Source of the DNA: Leptospira yanagawae serovar Saopaulo str. Sao Paulo = ATCC 700523
Lineage (GTDB): Bacteria; Spirochaetota; Leptospiria; Leptospirales; Leptospiraceae
Direction of reading: 5' to 3'
NCBI RefSeq assembly: GCF_000332475.2
Contig: NZ_AOGX02000008.1
Span: forward strand, 186,001-250,000
DNA: 64,000 bases
Shown here: positions 1 through 9,999 of the stretch, one piece after another
Layout: every line of letters begins with the position of its first letter
Position numbering within the stretch: the first letter of the stretch is position 1
Program-made: the position numbers and the translations under genes
The notes under the pieces: generated by a model
The model's database searches: none
Seen by the model: the letters and a program-made list of their open reading frames with translations, nothing else
What the model was told of the DNA's origin: nothing

Positions 1-702
1 GAATTGGTGTTTGAATTTGGGCAAACAGAACAGGAAGAGAAAATCCGCGAGAAGGTTTCTGATTCCATTGGGATTTGGATCCGCAATGTTTCTTACTTGG
101 ATCCAAAATCCATCCTTACCTTTACGGAACAGGGAAAAGAATTAGAACTTTTTATGGTCCGCCTCCCGGAAGGAGAGGTGCCAGTGTTTGTATTGGTGGT
201 TCTAGAAAAAGGAATGGAGTTAGAAACGAGAAATTGGGAGGACCTTTCTGGACAAGTATTGACCTTTTGTGCCACAGGGATCTCCCTCCGAGAGAAGAAC
301 ATCCTCGATTTTGAAACCATCACCGATCCCATCCGCAAACGAATGGAAAAGGCATTTTCAGGGAATACAAAGTCAGGTGTGATCGCTTTTTTCCACCTGC
401 AGGACCTAAGCCCTTTTTTCAAACCCATGGGTGTCATCAAAAGCCAAGAAATACTACGTGAAGTCACAGCGACCCTTCACAAAGAAACACGGGAAAACGA
501 ATTCAATTTCCAATTAAACCCTAGGTCCTATTTTTTATTTTGCCCAGGGGAGACCTTGGATGGGGCAAACCACCGGTTTGGTTCTCTTTATTTCCCCTCA
601 AAACACTTGATATTGGATTACAAATTGAAGATTTTTCCCATTGACCCTGAGATCCTGCAAGATGATGCCAAATTCTCTTCCATTTTTCTTGAAAATTTCT
701 AA
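1..702 (+). CDS. Partial protein with possible degenerate GGDEF-like domain
   Basis: The frame is open to the left edge, so the gene probably begins upstream; a TTG at 4 is the first possible start inside the window. The C-terminal half (about residues 120-215) has a segment SGVIAFFHLQDLSPFFKPMG followed by a helix and a later FLFCPGE strand, which resembles the layout of a GGDEF/nucleotidyl cyclase fold, but the signature GG[DE]EF loop is absent. If the resemblance is real it would be a non-catalytic remnant. There is no signal peptide or membrane segment in the visible part. The function is unknown. It lies 88 bp upstream of rpsU in the same direction, with a candidate promoter between them. 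Confidence 0.6.
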   Translation, partial: ELVFEFGQTEQEEKIREKVSDSIGIWIRNVSYLDPKSILTFTEQGKELELFMVRLPEGEVPVFVLVVLEKGMELETRNWEDLSGQVLTFCATGISLREKNILDFETITDPIRKRMEKAFSGNTKSGVIAFFHLQDLSPFFKPMGVIKSQEILREVTATLHKETRENEFNFQLNPRSYFLFCPGETLDGANHRFGSLYFPSKHLILDYKLKIFPIDPEILQDDAKFSSIFLENF

Positions 703-720
703 AACCTTTTTTAGCCGGAA

Positions 721-748
721 TTGACAGGATAGGGCAGTTTCCGATACC
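721..748 (+). promoter_or_regulatory. Candidate sigma-70 promoter for the rpsU operon
   Basis: A consensus -35 box TTGACA at 721-726 is followed after 16 bases by GATACC (743-748), which matches three of six positions of TATAAT. Transcription would start near 755, about 35 bases before the rpsU start. The -10 is weak, so this is a candidate only. Confidence 0.4.
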
Positions 749-790
749 GTCAAAACTAGACCATTTTTACAAAAGGACAGTTGTTTGTCT

Positions 791-1009
791 ATGACCCCAC
801 AAGTAGGGATTTATTTAAAAGAAGGGGAATCTATTGAGGCAGCGCTTCGTAGATTCAAAAGAGATTGTGCAAATGCTGGTATCATGAGCGAAATCAAACG
901 CCGTGAATACTTTGAAAAACCTAGCGTGATCAAGAAAAAAGCAGTGGAAGCTGCGAAACGCAAACGCGACAAAAAGAAAAGATTATTCGCTAAGAAAGAT
1001 AAACTTTAA
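791..1009 (+). CDS. rpsU: 30S ribosomal protein S21
   Basis: Small subunit ribosomal protein S21, needed for mRNA recruitment in initiation. The sequence shows the family core (EAALRRFKRDCANAGIMSEI followed by KRREYFEKPS) and a strongly basic tail rich in KRKRDKKKR. At about 72 residues it has normal length. I chose ATG 791; a TTG two codons earlier (785) has the better distance from the AGGA at 774-777, so the exact start is open. It is the first gene of a compact rightward run with yqeY, dnaG and rpoD, the same order of S21, primase and sigma factor seen in the classical macromolecular synthesis operon. Confidence 0.95.
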   Translation: MTPQVGIYLKEGESIEAALRRFKRDCANAGIMSEIKRREYFEKPSVIKKKAVEAAKRKRDKKKRLFAKKDKL

Positions 1010-1028
1010 TCTTTAAGCCGGTTTTCCT

Positions 1029-1484
1029 ATGACCCTGCAAGAGACGATCAGTACAGATCTAAAAACGGCGTTAAAAGCCAAGGATGAAATAGTCCTCGGC
1101 ACCCTACGTCTCATCAAAGCAGAAATTCAATATGAGTTAACCAAAACCGGTGCTTCAGAATTATCGGATACTGCTGTCATGCAGATCCTCAAAACCAATT
1201 ACAAACGCAGAAAGGATACCGCTTTGGAATACGACAAAGCGAATCGTCCCGATCTGTCGAGTAAGGAAATGGAAGAAGCAGAAATCATCTCCCGTTACAT
1301 TCCAAAAGAAGTCTCCGAAGAAGAAATAGGAAAGGCGACTGAAGAAGCCATCGTCGAACTCAATGCAGGTGGTCCTCAGGATATGGGAAAGGTGATGGGT
1401 AAAGTTATGGCAAAATTTAAAGGACAAAATATAGACGGCTCCAAGGTATCCTCCCTCGTTAAACAAGCACTTAGCGCCCGTTAA
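1029..1484 (+). CDS. yqeY: GatB/YqeY domain protein
   Basis: A 151-residue protein of the GatB/YqeY family, related to the C-terminal tRNA-binding domain of the GatB amidotransferase subunit. The sequence has the family pattern: an N-terminal helix with DLKTALKAKDEIVLGTLRLI, a middle AEIISRYIPKEVSEEEI, and a C-terminal MGKVMGKVMAKFKGQ then DGSKVSSLVKQAL. Length is typical for stand-alone YqeY. It sits 19 bp after rpsU and 12 bp before dnaG, so it is surely co-transcribed with them. A role in tRNA-dependent amidation has been suggested for the family but is not proven. Confidence 0.9.
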   Translation: MTLQETISTDLKTALKAKDEIVLGTLRLIKAEIQYELTKTGASELSDTAVMQILKTNYKRRKDTALEYDKANRPDLSSKEMEEAEIISRYIPKEVSEEEIGKATEEAIVELNAGGPQDMGKVMGKVMAKFKGQNIDGSKVSSLVKQALSAR

Positions 1485-1496
1485 ATATACCACACT

Positions 1497-3308
1497 GTGA
1501 ATCCTTACCAAAGTTTTAAAGAAAGAGTTCGCAGAGAAGTCTCCATTGACTCCTATATCAATCGATTTGTTCCCTTACGCCGTATGGGTCGTAACTTAGT
1601 TGGTATCTGTCCTTTTCATAACGAAAAAACTCCATCATTTAATGTAAACTCTGAAGGTGGTTTTTACCACTGTTTTGGATGTAAAGCATCTGGTGATTTA
1701 TTCCGTTTTGTAATGGATTACCAAAAAGTGGATTTTTTAAAATCCCTGGAAATCCTATCAGAATATTCTGGCATTCCTCTCGTTGAACGGACCAAAGAAG
1801 AAGAAGAGTCAGAACGAAAAAAAGAAGCACTTTACCAAATATCACAAAAAGCCCTCGAATACTTTCAAAAAAATCTCAATACAGCAGCCGGTGAACTGGC
1901 GTTAAAGTATTTGGAGTCCCGTGGTTTGTATACAGAGGACCTCAAAGTGTTTAAGATCGGTTTTGGACTTCCTGGGTTCGGGAACTTACGAGCGGAACTC
2001 TTTAGAACAGAAGCGGAAGTGAAGTTAGGTGAGCAGTTAGGTCTACTCAAACGACAGGACCAAAACAAGGACCCTTATGATTTTTTTCGGAATCGGATCA
2101 TGTTCCCGGTCATCGATACAAGAGGGAGAGTGGTTGCCTTTTCTGGTCGTATTCTTGGAGAATCAGAAGAAGCGAAGTACATCAATAGCCCAAATTCACT
2201 CATTTATGACAAAAGTCGCACCTTTTATAATTTAAACTTAAGCCAAGATAGCATACGCAAAACAAGAGAAGCAGTGATCGTTGAAGGTGTGTTTGATGCC
2301 ATTGGCCTATTTCGGAAAGGGATTGAATTTGTTGTCGCACCACTGGGAACAGGCTTCACCGAGGGTCATGTACGGATCTTAAAAAACATGGCGGACAAAG
2401 TGTATCTTATGATGGATTCCGATAAGGCAGGTACCAAGGGTGCGTTTCGTGCCGTAAACCTGCTCTCGAAAGAGGGTGTGGTGGTAAAGGTCTGCCATAT
2501 CCCTGAAGGGAAAGATCCGTTTGATTATTCCCTCCATCACAACAAACAAGAAATCCGAGATCTACTGGAAGGGGCTTTGCCTGCCTCCCAATTTATGATC
2601 CGAGAGATCCTTGGGGGAACAGGCCCCACGTCACTTGCCGAAGAAAAACAAGCGGGTGTGAAAAAACTCTTTGAATTCTTAAAACCAATGGAGAAAGAAA
2701 CGGACAAACAGGTCTATTTGGAAGAGGGTGCACGCCAACTCGGACTTTCGTTTTCTTCTCTTTTTCAGGACTTTCGTGGGAAACCTGGTGTAAGTTCGAC
2801 CCCTTCCGTTGTCGATACTAAGAAAGACCGCACACCAGAGAAACCGGGGAAACTGTCTCCGGTTCTTATCTGTGAGCGGAAGATGATCGCGATGCTCATC
2901 CAAAACTTAGAACTTTTTAGTTTTGCCGATGACTTACTTTCACTTGAGTTTCGTGATGAGGTGTCTGCTTTTTTTTGGGACTATTTATATACGAAGTATT
3001 TGCAGAATGAGAACCTAACAGCTGCAGAAATCCTTTCGAGGGAAGAAATTCCTTCGGAATACCTGGGAATGATTGCTGAACATTTTTCGGCCGATGTATC
3101 AGTGACCCCAGCAACATTTAAAGCGATGTTTCTTTACCATGCGGATTTGTTGGATGACGCACGGATGGAAGAACTTGTCAAAGAAATGGCCAAACCTGAC
3201 TTAACGATTGAAGAAAAAAACAATCTTTTGTCAGAACTTTCACTCCTTAAGAGTGAAAAAAATAAGAGATCCGTGTATCTCCGAACGATCCAAACGTTAG
3301 AAGTCTAA
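1497..3308 (+). CDS. dnaG: DNA primase
   Basis: DnaG makes RNA primers for replication. The N-terminal CHC2 zinc finger is intact: C38, H41, C59 and C62 in [11 protein letters not shown]...[10 protein letters not shown]. The catalytic RNA polymerase and Toprim domains follow, with the Toprim glutamate in [11 protein letters not shown] and the acidic pair in [13 protein letters not shown] at roughly residues 260-320. The last 180 residues form the less conserved helical helicase-binding region. Total length 603 is normal. The start is a GTG 12 bp after yqeY. The gene ends 16 bp before rpoD. Confidence 0.97.
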   Translation: MNPYQSFKERVRREVSIDSYINRFVPLRRMGRNLVGICPFHNEKTPSFNVNSEGGFYHCFGCKASGDLFRFVMDYQKVDFLKSLEILSEYSGIPLVERTKEEEESERKKEALYQISQKALEYFQKNLNTAAGELALKYLESRGLYTEDLKVFKIGFGLPGFGNLRAELFRTEAEVKLGEQLGLLKRQDQNKDPYDFFRNRIMFPVIDTRGRVVAFSGRILGESEEAKYINSPNSLIYDKSRTFYNLNLSQDSIRKTREAVIVEGVFDAIGLFRKGIEFVVAPLGTGFTEGHVRILKNMADKVYLMMDSDKAGTKGAFRAVNLLSKEGVVVKVCHIPEGKDPFDYSLHHNKQEIRDLLEGALPASQFMIREILGGTGPTSLAEEKQAGVKKLFEFLKPMEKETDKQVYLEEGARQLGLSFSSLFQDFRGKPGVSSTPSVVDTKKDRTPEKPGKLSPVLICERKMIAMLIQNLELFSFADDLLSLEFRDEVSAFFWDYLYTKYLQNENLTAAEILSREEIPSEYLGMIAEHFSADVSVTPATFKAMFLYHADLLDDARMEELVKEMAKPDLTIEEKNNLLSELSLLKSEKNKRSVYLRTIQTLEV

Positions 3309-3324
3309 AGAGGATATAGGTAGA

Positions 3325-5097
3325 ATGGAAAATCTAGCAAGCCTACCAGAAGTACAAAAGATCATCTCGATCGGAAAAGCAAATCGAGAAGTATCGTATG
3401 ATGAGATCAATGAAATACTACCGGATAAAATTCTAAATTCCGAAAAGATTGATGATGTCTTCACCTTGTTACACGAGATGGGGATTGAGATTGTTGAAGA
3501 GTATTCTAAAAAATCTTTAGAAGAATCAAGTAGCCTCACAACCACAAAAGAAGAAACGACAAAAGAAACAAAAGAGAAACCTGCACGTAAAAAAAGAGAG
3601 TCCAGTGTTTCTTCAAGTTCTGAAGATCCAATTCGTCTTTACTTAAAAGAAATTGGGAAAGTATCCCTGATTTCTGGTGAGACAGAAGTATTCCTCGCCA
3701 AACGGATTGAAAAGGGTGAAAAGATCATTGAAGAAACAATTTTAAGCTCTTCGATCCTGAGACAAAACTTTGCAAAACTAATCCCAAAAATTAAGTCCAA
3801 AAAGATCAAGGTTTATGACTTGGTGAAAGTGGACAAAATGTACGCACTCAACCAAGAGCAAGCGGATAAACTCGAAAAAGTATTTTTCGAGAATATGGAA
3901 CTCATCCAACAAGATGAGAAGGTCCTTAACGAATCCACAAACCGCATTCGTAAGTATTCGGAAAATTCTAAAAAGTTCAAAGAACTAAAAGAAAAAATCG
4001 ATTTGTCCACAGGCAAAATTGATGAAGCCATTCGAAAAATTGGTGTTTCCCAAAAAGAAATCCAAAAGATCTCGCAAAAGATCAAATCAATGGTGTTCCG
4101 TGTTAAGGAAATTGAAAAACACTTCCTTAAGATCAAAGCCAAATATGGTCATGATGTTCGTGAAATCAAAGCCCTTAACCGTTTCATCGAAAAAAATGAA
4201 AACTTAGATGAAATCGAAAAGATGATGGGTTGTGACATTGATGAAGTCAGAGAAGTCATCAAAGACATTCGCAATAACGAAAGAAAACTCCGTCGGATGG
4301 AACAAGAAGCAGGTTCCCCTGTTGGTGAAATCAAAGACTGGGGTGAAAAAATCATCAAAGGGGAAAGGGAAATTGCTCAAGCAAAACGAGAACTTGTACG
4401 TGCAAACCTTCGTTTGGTGGTCTCCATTGCAAAACGTTACGCGAACCGTGGGATGCATTTCTTTGACCTGATCCAAGAAGGAAACATTGGACTCATCCGT
4501 GCCGTGGATAAGTTTGAATACAAAAAGGGTTATAAGTTTTCAACCTATGCGACTTGGTGGATCAGGCAAGCCATCACTCGTGCGATTTCTGACCAAGCCC
4601 GTACCATCCGTGTTCCGGTTCACATGATCGAACAGGTCAACAAAGTAATCCGAGAAACTCGTCTCTTCGTACAAGAATTTGGTCGTGATCCATCCAATGA
4701 TGAAATTGCAGAACGACTCGGTTGGCCGGTACAAAAAGTAAAAGCCGTGAAAAATGTGGCACGGGAACCTATCTCACTCGAAATCCCAGTGGGTTCGGAA
4801 GAAGATTCGGAACTCGGGGATTTTATTGAGGACAAAGAAGTGATCTCACCTCTGAACTCGGCTGCGTCTTCCATCCTTTCCGAACAAATCAGGCAGGTTT
4901 TACAAACACTTCCAGCACGTGAACAAAAAGTGATCCGAATGCGATTTGGATTGGATGATGGGTATGCACAGACACTTGAGGAAGTTGGTTACCAATTCAA
5001 AGTGACTCGTGAAAGGATTCGTCAGATTGAAGCAAAAGCTCTCCGTAGACTCCGCCACCCAAGCCGCTCGAAAAAACTGAAAGACTACATCGATTAA
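3325..5097 (+). CDS. rpoD: RNA polymerase primary sigma factor (sigma-70/RpoD)
   Basis: The housekeeping sigma factor. Region 1.2 begins near residue 95 ([11 protein letters not shown]). A long charged, helical non-conserved region follows. Region 2 lies at about residues 360-435, with [20 protein letters not shown] and the promoter-melting aromatic block [14 protein letters not shown]. Region 3 follows, and region 4 with its helix-turn-helix ([20 protein letters not shown]) closes the protein. Total length is 590. It is the last gene of the rpsU-yqeY-dnaG-rpoD run, and a strong intrinsic terminator starts about 35 bp after its stop. Confidence 0.97.
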   Translation: MENLASLPEVQKIISIGKANREVSYDEINEILPDKILNSEKIDDVFTLLHEMGIEIVEEYSKKSLEESSSLTTTKEETTKETKEKPARKKRESSVSSSSEDPIRLYLKEIGKVSLISGETEVFLAKRIEKGEKIIEETILSSSILRQNFAKLIPKIKSKKIKVYDLVKVDKMYALNQEQADKLEKVFFENMELIQQDEKVLNESTNRIRKYSENSKKFKELKEKIDLSTGKIDEAIRKIGVSQKEIQKISQKIKSMVFRVKEIEKHFLKIKAKYGHDVREIKALNRFIEKNENLDEIEKMMGCDIDEVREVIKDIRNNERKLRRMEQEAGSPVGEIKDWGEKIIKGEREIAQAKRELVRANLRLVVSIAKRYANRGMHFFDLIQEGNIGLIRAVDKFEYKKGYKFSTYATWWIRQAITRAISDQARTIRVPVHMIEQVNKVIRETRLFVQEFGRDPSNDEIAERLGWPVQKVKAVKNVAREPISLEIPVGSEEDSELGDFIEDKEVISPLNSAASSILSEQIRQVLQTLPAREQKVIRMRFGLDDGYAQTLEEVGYQFKVTRERIRQIEAKALRRLRHPSRSKKLKDYID

Positions 5098-5129
5098 AGA
5101 AAACTGTTTTTTACTTGATTGGTCTTTCG

Positions 5130-5174
5130 AAGAGATTCATGGTTTTTTTTATCCATGGATCTCTTTTTATTTCT
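5130..5174 (+). terminator. Intrinsic terminator after rpoD
   Basis: GAGATTCATGG (5132-5142) pairs with CCATGGATCTC (5153-5163) with one G-U pair, extended outward by two A-T pairs, and is followed by TTTTTATTTCTT. It ends the rpsU-yqeY-dnaG-rpoD transcript. Because it covers the TTG at 5119 and ATG at 5155, it argues that the next gene starts downstream of it. Confidence 0.8.
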
Positions 5175-5178
5175 TAAG

Positions 5179-6303
5179 ATGTACTCATTCCGTTTGCAAT
5201 TGCCTTCCCACTCACTCAGTCACAATGTAAGAGGAACCAAGTTTTTGGGATCCCGCAGATTTTTCCAATTCATCCCGATACTACTGATTAGTTTCATACT
5301 CAATTGCCAAAAATCGGAAACACAATTGGACTATGATAAAACCCAAAGTGTTGGGCAAGTAAGTCCAGAAGAACCTTGGAGGTTTAGTCCTGAATTCGCT
5401 TTGGATGAAAAGTATGGAACCGCATTTTGTGCCAGTGCCAAGGAAGTAGGCTCTGGGTTTACGATTTTTTTATCGAACAAATCCCAGTTTTCAGCATTGC
5501 AACTGTTAAACGGGTTCCATCGTAGCGCGAATGATTTAAAAAATAATGATTCTATCAAAAAACTAAGGGTATCTTCTTTTTGGATGGAAAAAAACGATTC
5601 CAAAAATAAGTTAAAAGAAGACCACACTATAGACATTGAACTCACCAAAGCAAAGTTTGGCAAACAAGGTCTCCAAGTCGTTGATTTGGATTCTACGTTT
5701 GTTGGAAATGTCATTCGATTTGAAATATTAGAAACCTATGGTTTAGGAAATACAGGGCGTGTTTGTTTGTCAGAAGTGAAAATGGGTGAGGTGAAAAAAG
5801 AAGGATTTTTTCCCTATCCTTGGGTTTCTTTTGATAAAATCAAACGAACCATCACACAGTTTGGAAAAGCAGAGAGGCATGCTTATGGTTTCAAACAATT
5901 GGTATTAGCCAATGCAAAAGGGACAATTTTGTTTTATGACCAAGGAACAGTGCTTCCTGTTTTTTTTAAACCTGACCAAACCTTTAGTTTTTCTGAGATG
6001 TATGGAGAAGGGGACCCCACTGGTTTTTTACCATCCATTGTAGGCACATACACAATTTTACAGTCCACGGAGGAAGGACTTGAATTGAACTTAAGTTATT
6101 TTGATAACGGTGGCATTGAACGAAACATTTCTTGGATTTTCAAACGAGCTGAGGTTGGGGATGAAGATTATGAAAACTTCAAAACCAAATTGGGAACAAA
6201 ATTCTCGGAAGTATACCAACCAAAAACTCATTTCCTTTTTGTGTTAAAGGAAAAGGAAACAGGTCGCACGTTTTATCACTACGAATTACCAATTCCGAAG
6301 TAG
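5179..6303 (+). CDS. Putative lipoprotein with discoidin-like (NADase-type glycan-binding) domain
   Basis: I place the start at ATG 5179 because the upstream in-frame starts (5119, 5155) fall within the rpoD terminator. The N-terminus then has a basic stretch, a hydrophobic segment (FIPILLISFI) and a lipobox-like LNC, so the product is probably an exported lipoprotein. A central beta-rich domain starts with PWRFSPEFALDEKYGTAFCA and ends with IRFEILETYGLGNTGRVCLSEV. This matches the pattern of the discoidin-like NADase-type glycan-binding domains common in Leptospira surface proteins. The C-terminal half is of unknown fold. The family call is by pattern only. Confidence 0.65.
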   Translation: MYSFRLQLPSHSLSHNVRGTKFLGSRRFFQFIPILLISFILNCQKSETQLDYDKTQSVGQVSPEEPWRFSPEFALDEKYGTAFCASAKEVGSGFTIFLSNKSQFSALQLLNGFHRSANDLKNNDSIKKLRVSSFWMEKNDSKNKLKEDHTIDIELTKAKFGKQGLQVVDLDSTFVGNVIRFEILETYGLGNTGRVCLSEVKMGEVKKEGFFPYPWVSFDKIKRTITQFGKAERHAYGFKQLVLANAKGTILFYDQGTVLPVFFKPDQTFSFSEMYGEGDPTGFLPSIVGTYTILQSTEEGLELNLSYFDNGGIERNISWIFKRAEVGDEDYENFKTKLGTKFSEVYQPKTHFLFVLKEKETGRTFYHYELPIPK

Positions 6304-6373
6304 TTTTAAGATGTGATGTTTGAAAAAACGAGCTGGGAATGGAATTCCTTTGCTATTTCCCACGAAAGGAATT

Positions 6374-6955
6374 TTAGGAATCCTTTGCTTCCAACACTTG
6401 CATCAAAAATTTTTTGATGATGTTAGACTCATTTTTAAAATAAATAAGATGATGCAAATGCCAAACGAGTGGTAGGAATAGGATCATAGGTGAAATTTTC
6501 GCTGTTGCATTCAGGATACCGAATGTATCAGCAATGATCAGTGTGATCACAATTATGTAAAATAATGAGGTTATGAAGGTAAACATTGGGTGGGGTTTTG
6601 TTATGATTGAGATAAAGGAAATCTTTGCTTCAGGAAAAATCGTCCCTTGTAAATAAGGGATTGCTATGCTCGATGAGCTCATATCCTCACCTCTATAAGA
6701 AACCTTTCGATACATTTGGAATTGATTTTGAATGATTCTATGAAAGTATTTTTCTTGTAATATCGATGAGATCCGAACCAAAATTTTTTTTTCTGAAAGA
6801 TGTGTATAAAGAATATACCTTTCTCTCATAAACAAATAGTTTAATAAAATTTTGGATTTTGAAACCAAAGTTTCCTTTTTTATTGGAAAAATATTTTCTA
6901 AATCCATTGATTTTGTAGTTTGATCTATTTTTGAACTAAAGTGTTGCCGGTGCAT
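6374..6955 (-). CDS. Hypothetical membrane protein, two predicted transmembrane segments
   Basis: A 193-residue protein I do not recognise. The N-terminal 125 residues are polar and basic (for example EKYFHRIIQNQFQMYRKVSY). Two adjacent hydrophobic segments follow at about residues 123-145 (FITSLFYIIVITLIIADTFG) and 153-168 (ISPMILFLPLVWHLHHL). This layout is a cytoplasmic head with a membrane hairpin near the C-terminus. An AGAGG sits a few bases before the ATG at 6955 and supports that start. The ORF is AT-rich and it follows glpD on the same strand with a 40-bp gap. Confidence 0.6.
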   Translation of the reverse strand: MHRQHFSSKIDQTTKSMDLENIFPIKKETLVSKSKILLNYLFMRERYILYTHLSEKKILVRISSILQEKYFHRIIQNQFQMYRKVSYRGEDMSSSSIAIPYLQGTIFPEAKISFISIITKPHPMFTFITSLFYIIVITLIIADTFGILNATAKISPMILFLPLVWHLHHLIYFKNESNIIKKFLMQVLEAKDS

Positions 6956-6995
6956 GCCTCTTCAGGCAGCACCAGTTTTTATCTTTTTCTTTGAG

Positions 6996-8603
6996 TTAGG
7001 CGATCGTTTTCTTTAAATCCTTAATGTGTTTGAGAAGTTCGTTTAGAGAAGATTTTTTCTCTGTTTCCTTCCATCCAAGTTCTTTGGCAAGGATGTTGTT
7101 AGTTGGAATTGCCAATGACTCGGCTAAGTTCAAATCCAAAAAGATAAGCCTCCACCTCCTCGACAGAACATCGGATACAGATAGGGCAAATTCTTTTTTC
7201 ACAAAGTGTTTGATCTCTTCTACAAAGTAACCGGTTCCTTTTTTGATTTCTTTTGGTTTTTTACCAAGGATGAGTGGAACTTCCCCACCATAGGCATCAC
7301 TCAAACGAACAGCAGTTTCATAAGGTAAGTCATACATCGTTTGGATTTTTGCGACTAAATGTTTGCTGTACCCATCAGCACCTGGAAAGGCAAAACTTGC
7401 AGTAAAACATTTCATTTTGGATGGTAATTTTCCAACGGAAATCAATTTGTCTGTTAAGTCCTCAGCCATTTTTCGAAAGGTTGACCATTTTCCTCCAGAC
7501 ATCGTCACAAGCCCAGAATCAGAGACAAGGATGGCTTCCTCTCTAGAGATGGATTTGGTATCCTTTTTGTCACCAGTTGAAATAAGAGGACGTAGCCCAC
7601 TAAACACCGATTCGATGTCTTCTTTTGTTAACTTGGTATCTAAATAATCATTTCCTGTTTTGAGTAAAAATTCCACTTCCGATTGTAAGGGAAGAGGTTC
7701 ATTTTCAATCTTTTGGATCGGAGTGTCAGTGGTTCCGAGAAGGACTTTCCCTTCCCAAGGGATCACAAACACCACTCTACCATCTGCTGTTTTAGGGATG
7801 ATCATGGCTGTGCGGCAAGGTAATTTTTCTTTGTCAAAGACAAGGTGGATGCCTTGGCTTGGAGCGAGGACATTTTCCGTTTTAGGATCATCCAATTTAC
7901 GTAGGGAATCAATCCAAACTCCTGTTGTGTTCGCGACTACTTTTGCTTTGATGGAAACAACCTTTTTGGTTAAGCTATCCTTTGCTGTCACACCAATGAT
8001 TTTACCATTGGCATCTTTTAAAAAGTTTGTCACTTCGATCCTAGAAACAACATCGGCCCCATTTTCTTTGGCAGCTCGAACCGTTGTTACATTGAGTCTT
8101 GCATCATTGAACTGCGCATCATAATACGAAATCCCACCTTTTAGGTTTTGTTTTTTGAGTGATGCAAAATAATCTAAAGCTGTAGCTTTTGAGATCCTTT
8201 CGTGGCCAGGCACAATCGATTTACCTGCAAGTAGGTCGTACATGGTAAGTCCAATGGAGTAAAATGGTTTTTCCCACCAAACATAGGTTGGTAAAACAAA
8301 TTGCAGTGGTTTCACCAAGTGAGGTGCATTGGTGAGGAGGCGTTTTCTCTCGGAAAGTGCTTCGTAAATTAACTTAAAATGGAACTGCGCCAAATAACGT
8401 ACACCGCCATGGATGAGTTTTGTCGAACGTGAACTTGTCCCTTGGGAAAAATCACCCTTTTCCAACAAGGCAACTTTGTATCCCCGAAGGCTGGCATCAA
8501 GGGCAGTACCGGAACCGGTGGCACCACCACCTAAAATCAAAATATCATACTGGGTGGATTCTAACTGTTTCAGCGTTTGTTTTCTTTCATCTAAATGGTT
8601 CAT
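6996..8603 (-). CDS. glpD: Glycerol-3-phosphate dehydrogenase, FAD-dependent
   Basis: Oxidises glycerol 3-phosphate to dihydroxyacetone phosphate and passes electrons to the quinone pool at the inner membrane. The N-terminus has the FAD dinucleotide-binding motif ILGGGATGSGTALDASLRGY (about residues 20-40), then SSRSTKLIHGGVRYL, a GlpD/GlpA-family signature. The middle has VVANTTGVW and LGTTDTP, and the C-terminal helical DAO_C domain closes the protein at 535 residues. The ATG at 8603 is 97 bp from the divergent tyrS start. No glycerol kinase or facilitator gene is in the window. Confidence 0.95.
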   Translation of the reverse strand: MNHLDERKQTLKQLESTQYDILILGGGATGSGTALDASLRGYKVALLEKGDFSQGTSSRSTKLIHGGVRYLAQFHFKLIYEALSERKRLLTNAPHLVKPLQFVLPTYVWWEKPFYSIGLTMYDLLAGKSIVPGHERISKATALDYFASLKKQNLKGGISYYDAQFNDARLNVTTVRAAKENGADVVSRIEVTNFLKDANGKIIGVTAKDSLTKKVVSIKAKVVANTTGVWIDSLRKLDDPKTENVLAPSQGIHLVFDKEKLPCRTAMIIPKTADGRVVFVIPWEGKVLLGTTDTPIQKIENEPLPLQSEVEFLLKTGNDYLDTKLTKEDIESVFSGLRPLISTGDKKDTKSISREEAILVSDSGLVTMSGGKWSTFRKMAEDLTDKLISVGKLPSKMKCFTASFAFPGADGYSKHLVAKIQTMYDLPYETAVRLSDAYGGEVPLILGKKPKEIKKGTGYFVEEIKHFVKKEFALSVSDVLSRRWRLIFLDLNLAESLAIPTNNILAKELGWKETEKKSSLNELLKHIKDLKKTIA

Positions 8604-8700
8604 AAGGGTTTTTACGTACTTTGGTGGTTGCCTATAGAGATTCTAAGGTTAGTGTTGTCAAAAGTCACCTTTTCTACCATCGAAAATTTTTGAAATTGTT

Positions 8701-9927
8701 ATGAAAACTGAAACAGAATTGAACCAAGAATTAGCAACAATCCGCCGAGGCACTGTTGAGATCATCAGTGAAGTGGAACTTCTAGAAAAGATCAAAGCCA
8801 AACCTTCCCTTACAATCAAAGCTGGATTTGATCCCACGGCACCCGATTTACATTTAGGTCATTTTGTCTTACTTAGAAAATTAAAACACTTCCAAGACCT
8901 AGGGCATGAAGTTTGTTTTATGCTCGGTGATTTCACCGCCATGATTGGTGACCCAACAGGCAAATCGGAGACACGAAAACGTTTATCCAAAGAAGAAGTT
9001 TTCGAAAATTCCAAAACGTACCAAACTCAAGTTTTCAAAATCTTAGATCCACAAAAAACGAAAATCCTTTATAACTCCCATTGGTGTTCCGAGATGAAAT
9101 TCGAAGATGTGCTTGTGTTAACTTCCAAATACACAGTCTCGCGCATGTTAGAACGTGATGATTTTACAAAACGCCATAAAGCGGGAACTCCAATATCGAT
9201 GATTGAATTTTTATACCCACTTGTGCAAGGGTATGATTCGGTTGCCATGAAGTCCGATGTCGAACTAGGTGGTACGGACCAAAAATTCAATATGTTAGTC
9301 GGTCGCGACTTACAAAGAGAATACGGCCAAAAACCACAAGCAGTCATCACCTTGCCACTTCTCGTTGGCCTTGATGGCGTAAAAAAAATGTCCAAATCTC
9401 TTGGAAACTATGTTGGCATCATCGAAAAACCCATCGATATGTATGGAAAAATTATGTCCATTTCTGATGACCTGATGTGGAACTATTTTGAACTGCTCAC
9501 AGACCTTCCTATGTCGGATGTGGAAAAACGAAAGGAGGGGATTCGTTCCAAGACCCTCCATCCAAAAGAAGTAAAAACAGAGCTGGCCCTTCTCATTATG
9601 GACCAACTCCATCCCAAAGAGGAAAACCGGAAGGCGGTCGAGGAGTGGACTGCCATCCACAATACCAAAAACAGAGCACTGCCTGACGAAATCCCAACGG
9701 AAGTTTTGGACGAGGCAATGTTCTTGGAAAAACCACCCCTCCTTGTTTATGTATTGTCCCAACTCAAATTCATCCCCAGTGTTTCGGAAGGGCGTAGGCT
9801 CATCCAAGCAGGAGGTTTGTATTTGGATGAGGAAAAGATAACCGACCCAGCTCTTGTATTGGAAAAGGGAAAGGAATACCTCATCCGCCAAGGGAAAAAA
9901 GGAAAATTTTTAAAGATCAAAACCTAA
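8701..9927 (+). CDS. tyrS: Tyrosyl-tRNA synthetase
   Basis: A class Ic aminoacyl-tRNA synthetase that charges tRNA-Tyr. The ATP-binding HIGH-type motif is HLGH at residues 51-54 within [19 protein letters not shown]. The KMSKS loop is present exactly as KKMSKSLGN near residue 230. The substrate-binding region includes [16 protein letters not shown]. An S4 RNA-binding domain occupies the C-terminus ([20 protein letters not shown]). Length 408 fits the bacterial TyrZ-like form. The start ATG at 8701 begins the open frame and matches the family N-terminus. An intrinsic terminator candidate follows. Confidence 0.97.
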   Translation: MKTETELNQELATIRRGTVEIISEVELLEKIKAKPSLTIKAGFDPTAPDLHLGHFVLLRKLKHFQDLGHEVCFMLGDFTAMIGDPTGKSETRKRLSKEEVFENSKTYQTQVFKILDPQKTKILYNSHWCSEMKFEDVLVLTSKYTVSRMLERDDFTKRHKAGTPISMIEFLYPLVQGYDSVAMKSDVELGGTDQKFNMLVGRDLQREYGQKPQAVITLPLLVGLDGVKKMSKSLGNYVGIIEKPIDMYGKIMSISDDLMWNYFELLTDLPMSDVEKRKEGIRSKTLHPKEVKTELALLIMDQLHPKEENRKAVEEWTAIHNTKNRALPDEIPTEVLDEAMFLEKPPLLVYVLSQLKFIPSVSEGRRLIQAGGLYLDEEKITDPALVLEKGKEYLIRQGKKGKFLKIKT

Positions 9928-9936
9928 AGGAGAGGT

Positions 9937-9966
9937 GGGACTTAGTATAGAACCCTAAGTCCCTTT
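9937..9966 (+). terminator. Hairpin, probable terminator after tyrS
   Basis: GGGACTTAG (9937-9945) and CTAAGTCCC (9955-9963) form a perfect 9-bp stem with a 9-base loop, followed by only three T residues. The stem is strong but the T run is short. Confidence 0.55.
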
Positions 9967-9999
9967 CCGATAATCGATACTAAGGAAAGCCATACCTAA

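Noticed and set aside
6326..6360. Inverted repeat TGGGAA/TTTCCCA between converging genes near 6.34 kb
   Set aside because: Short stem, long loop and no T run; position alone suggests termination.
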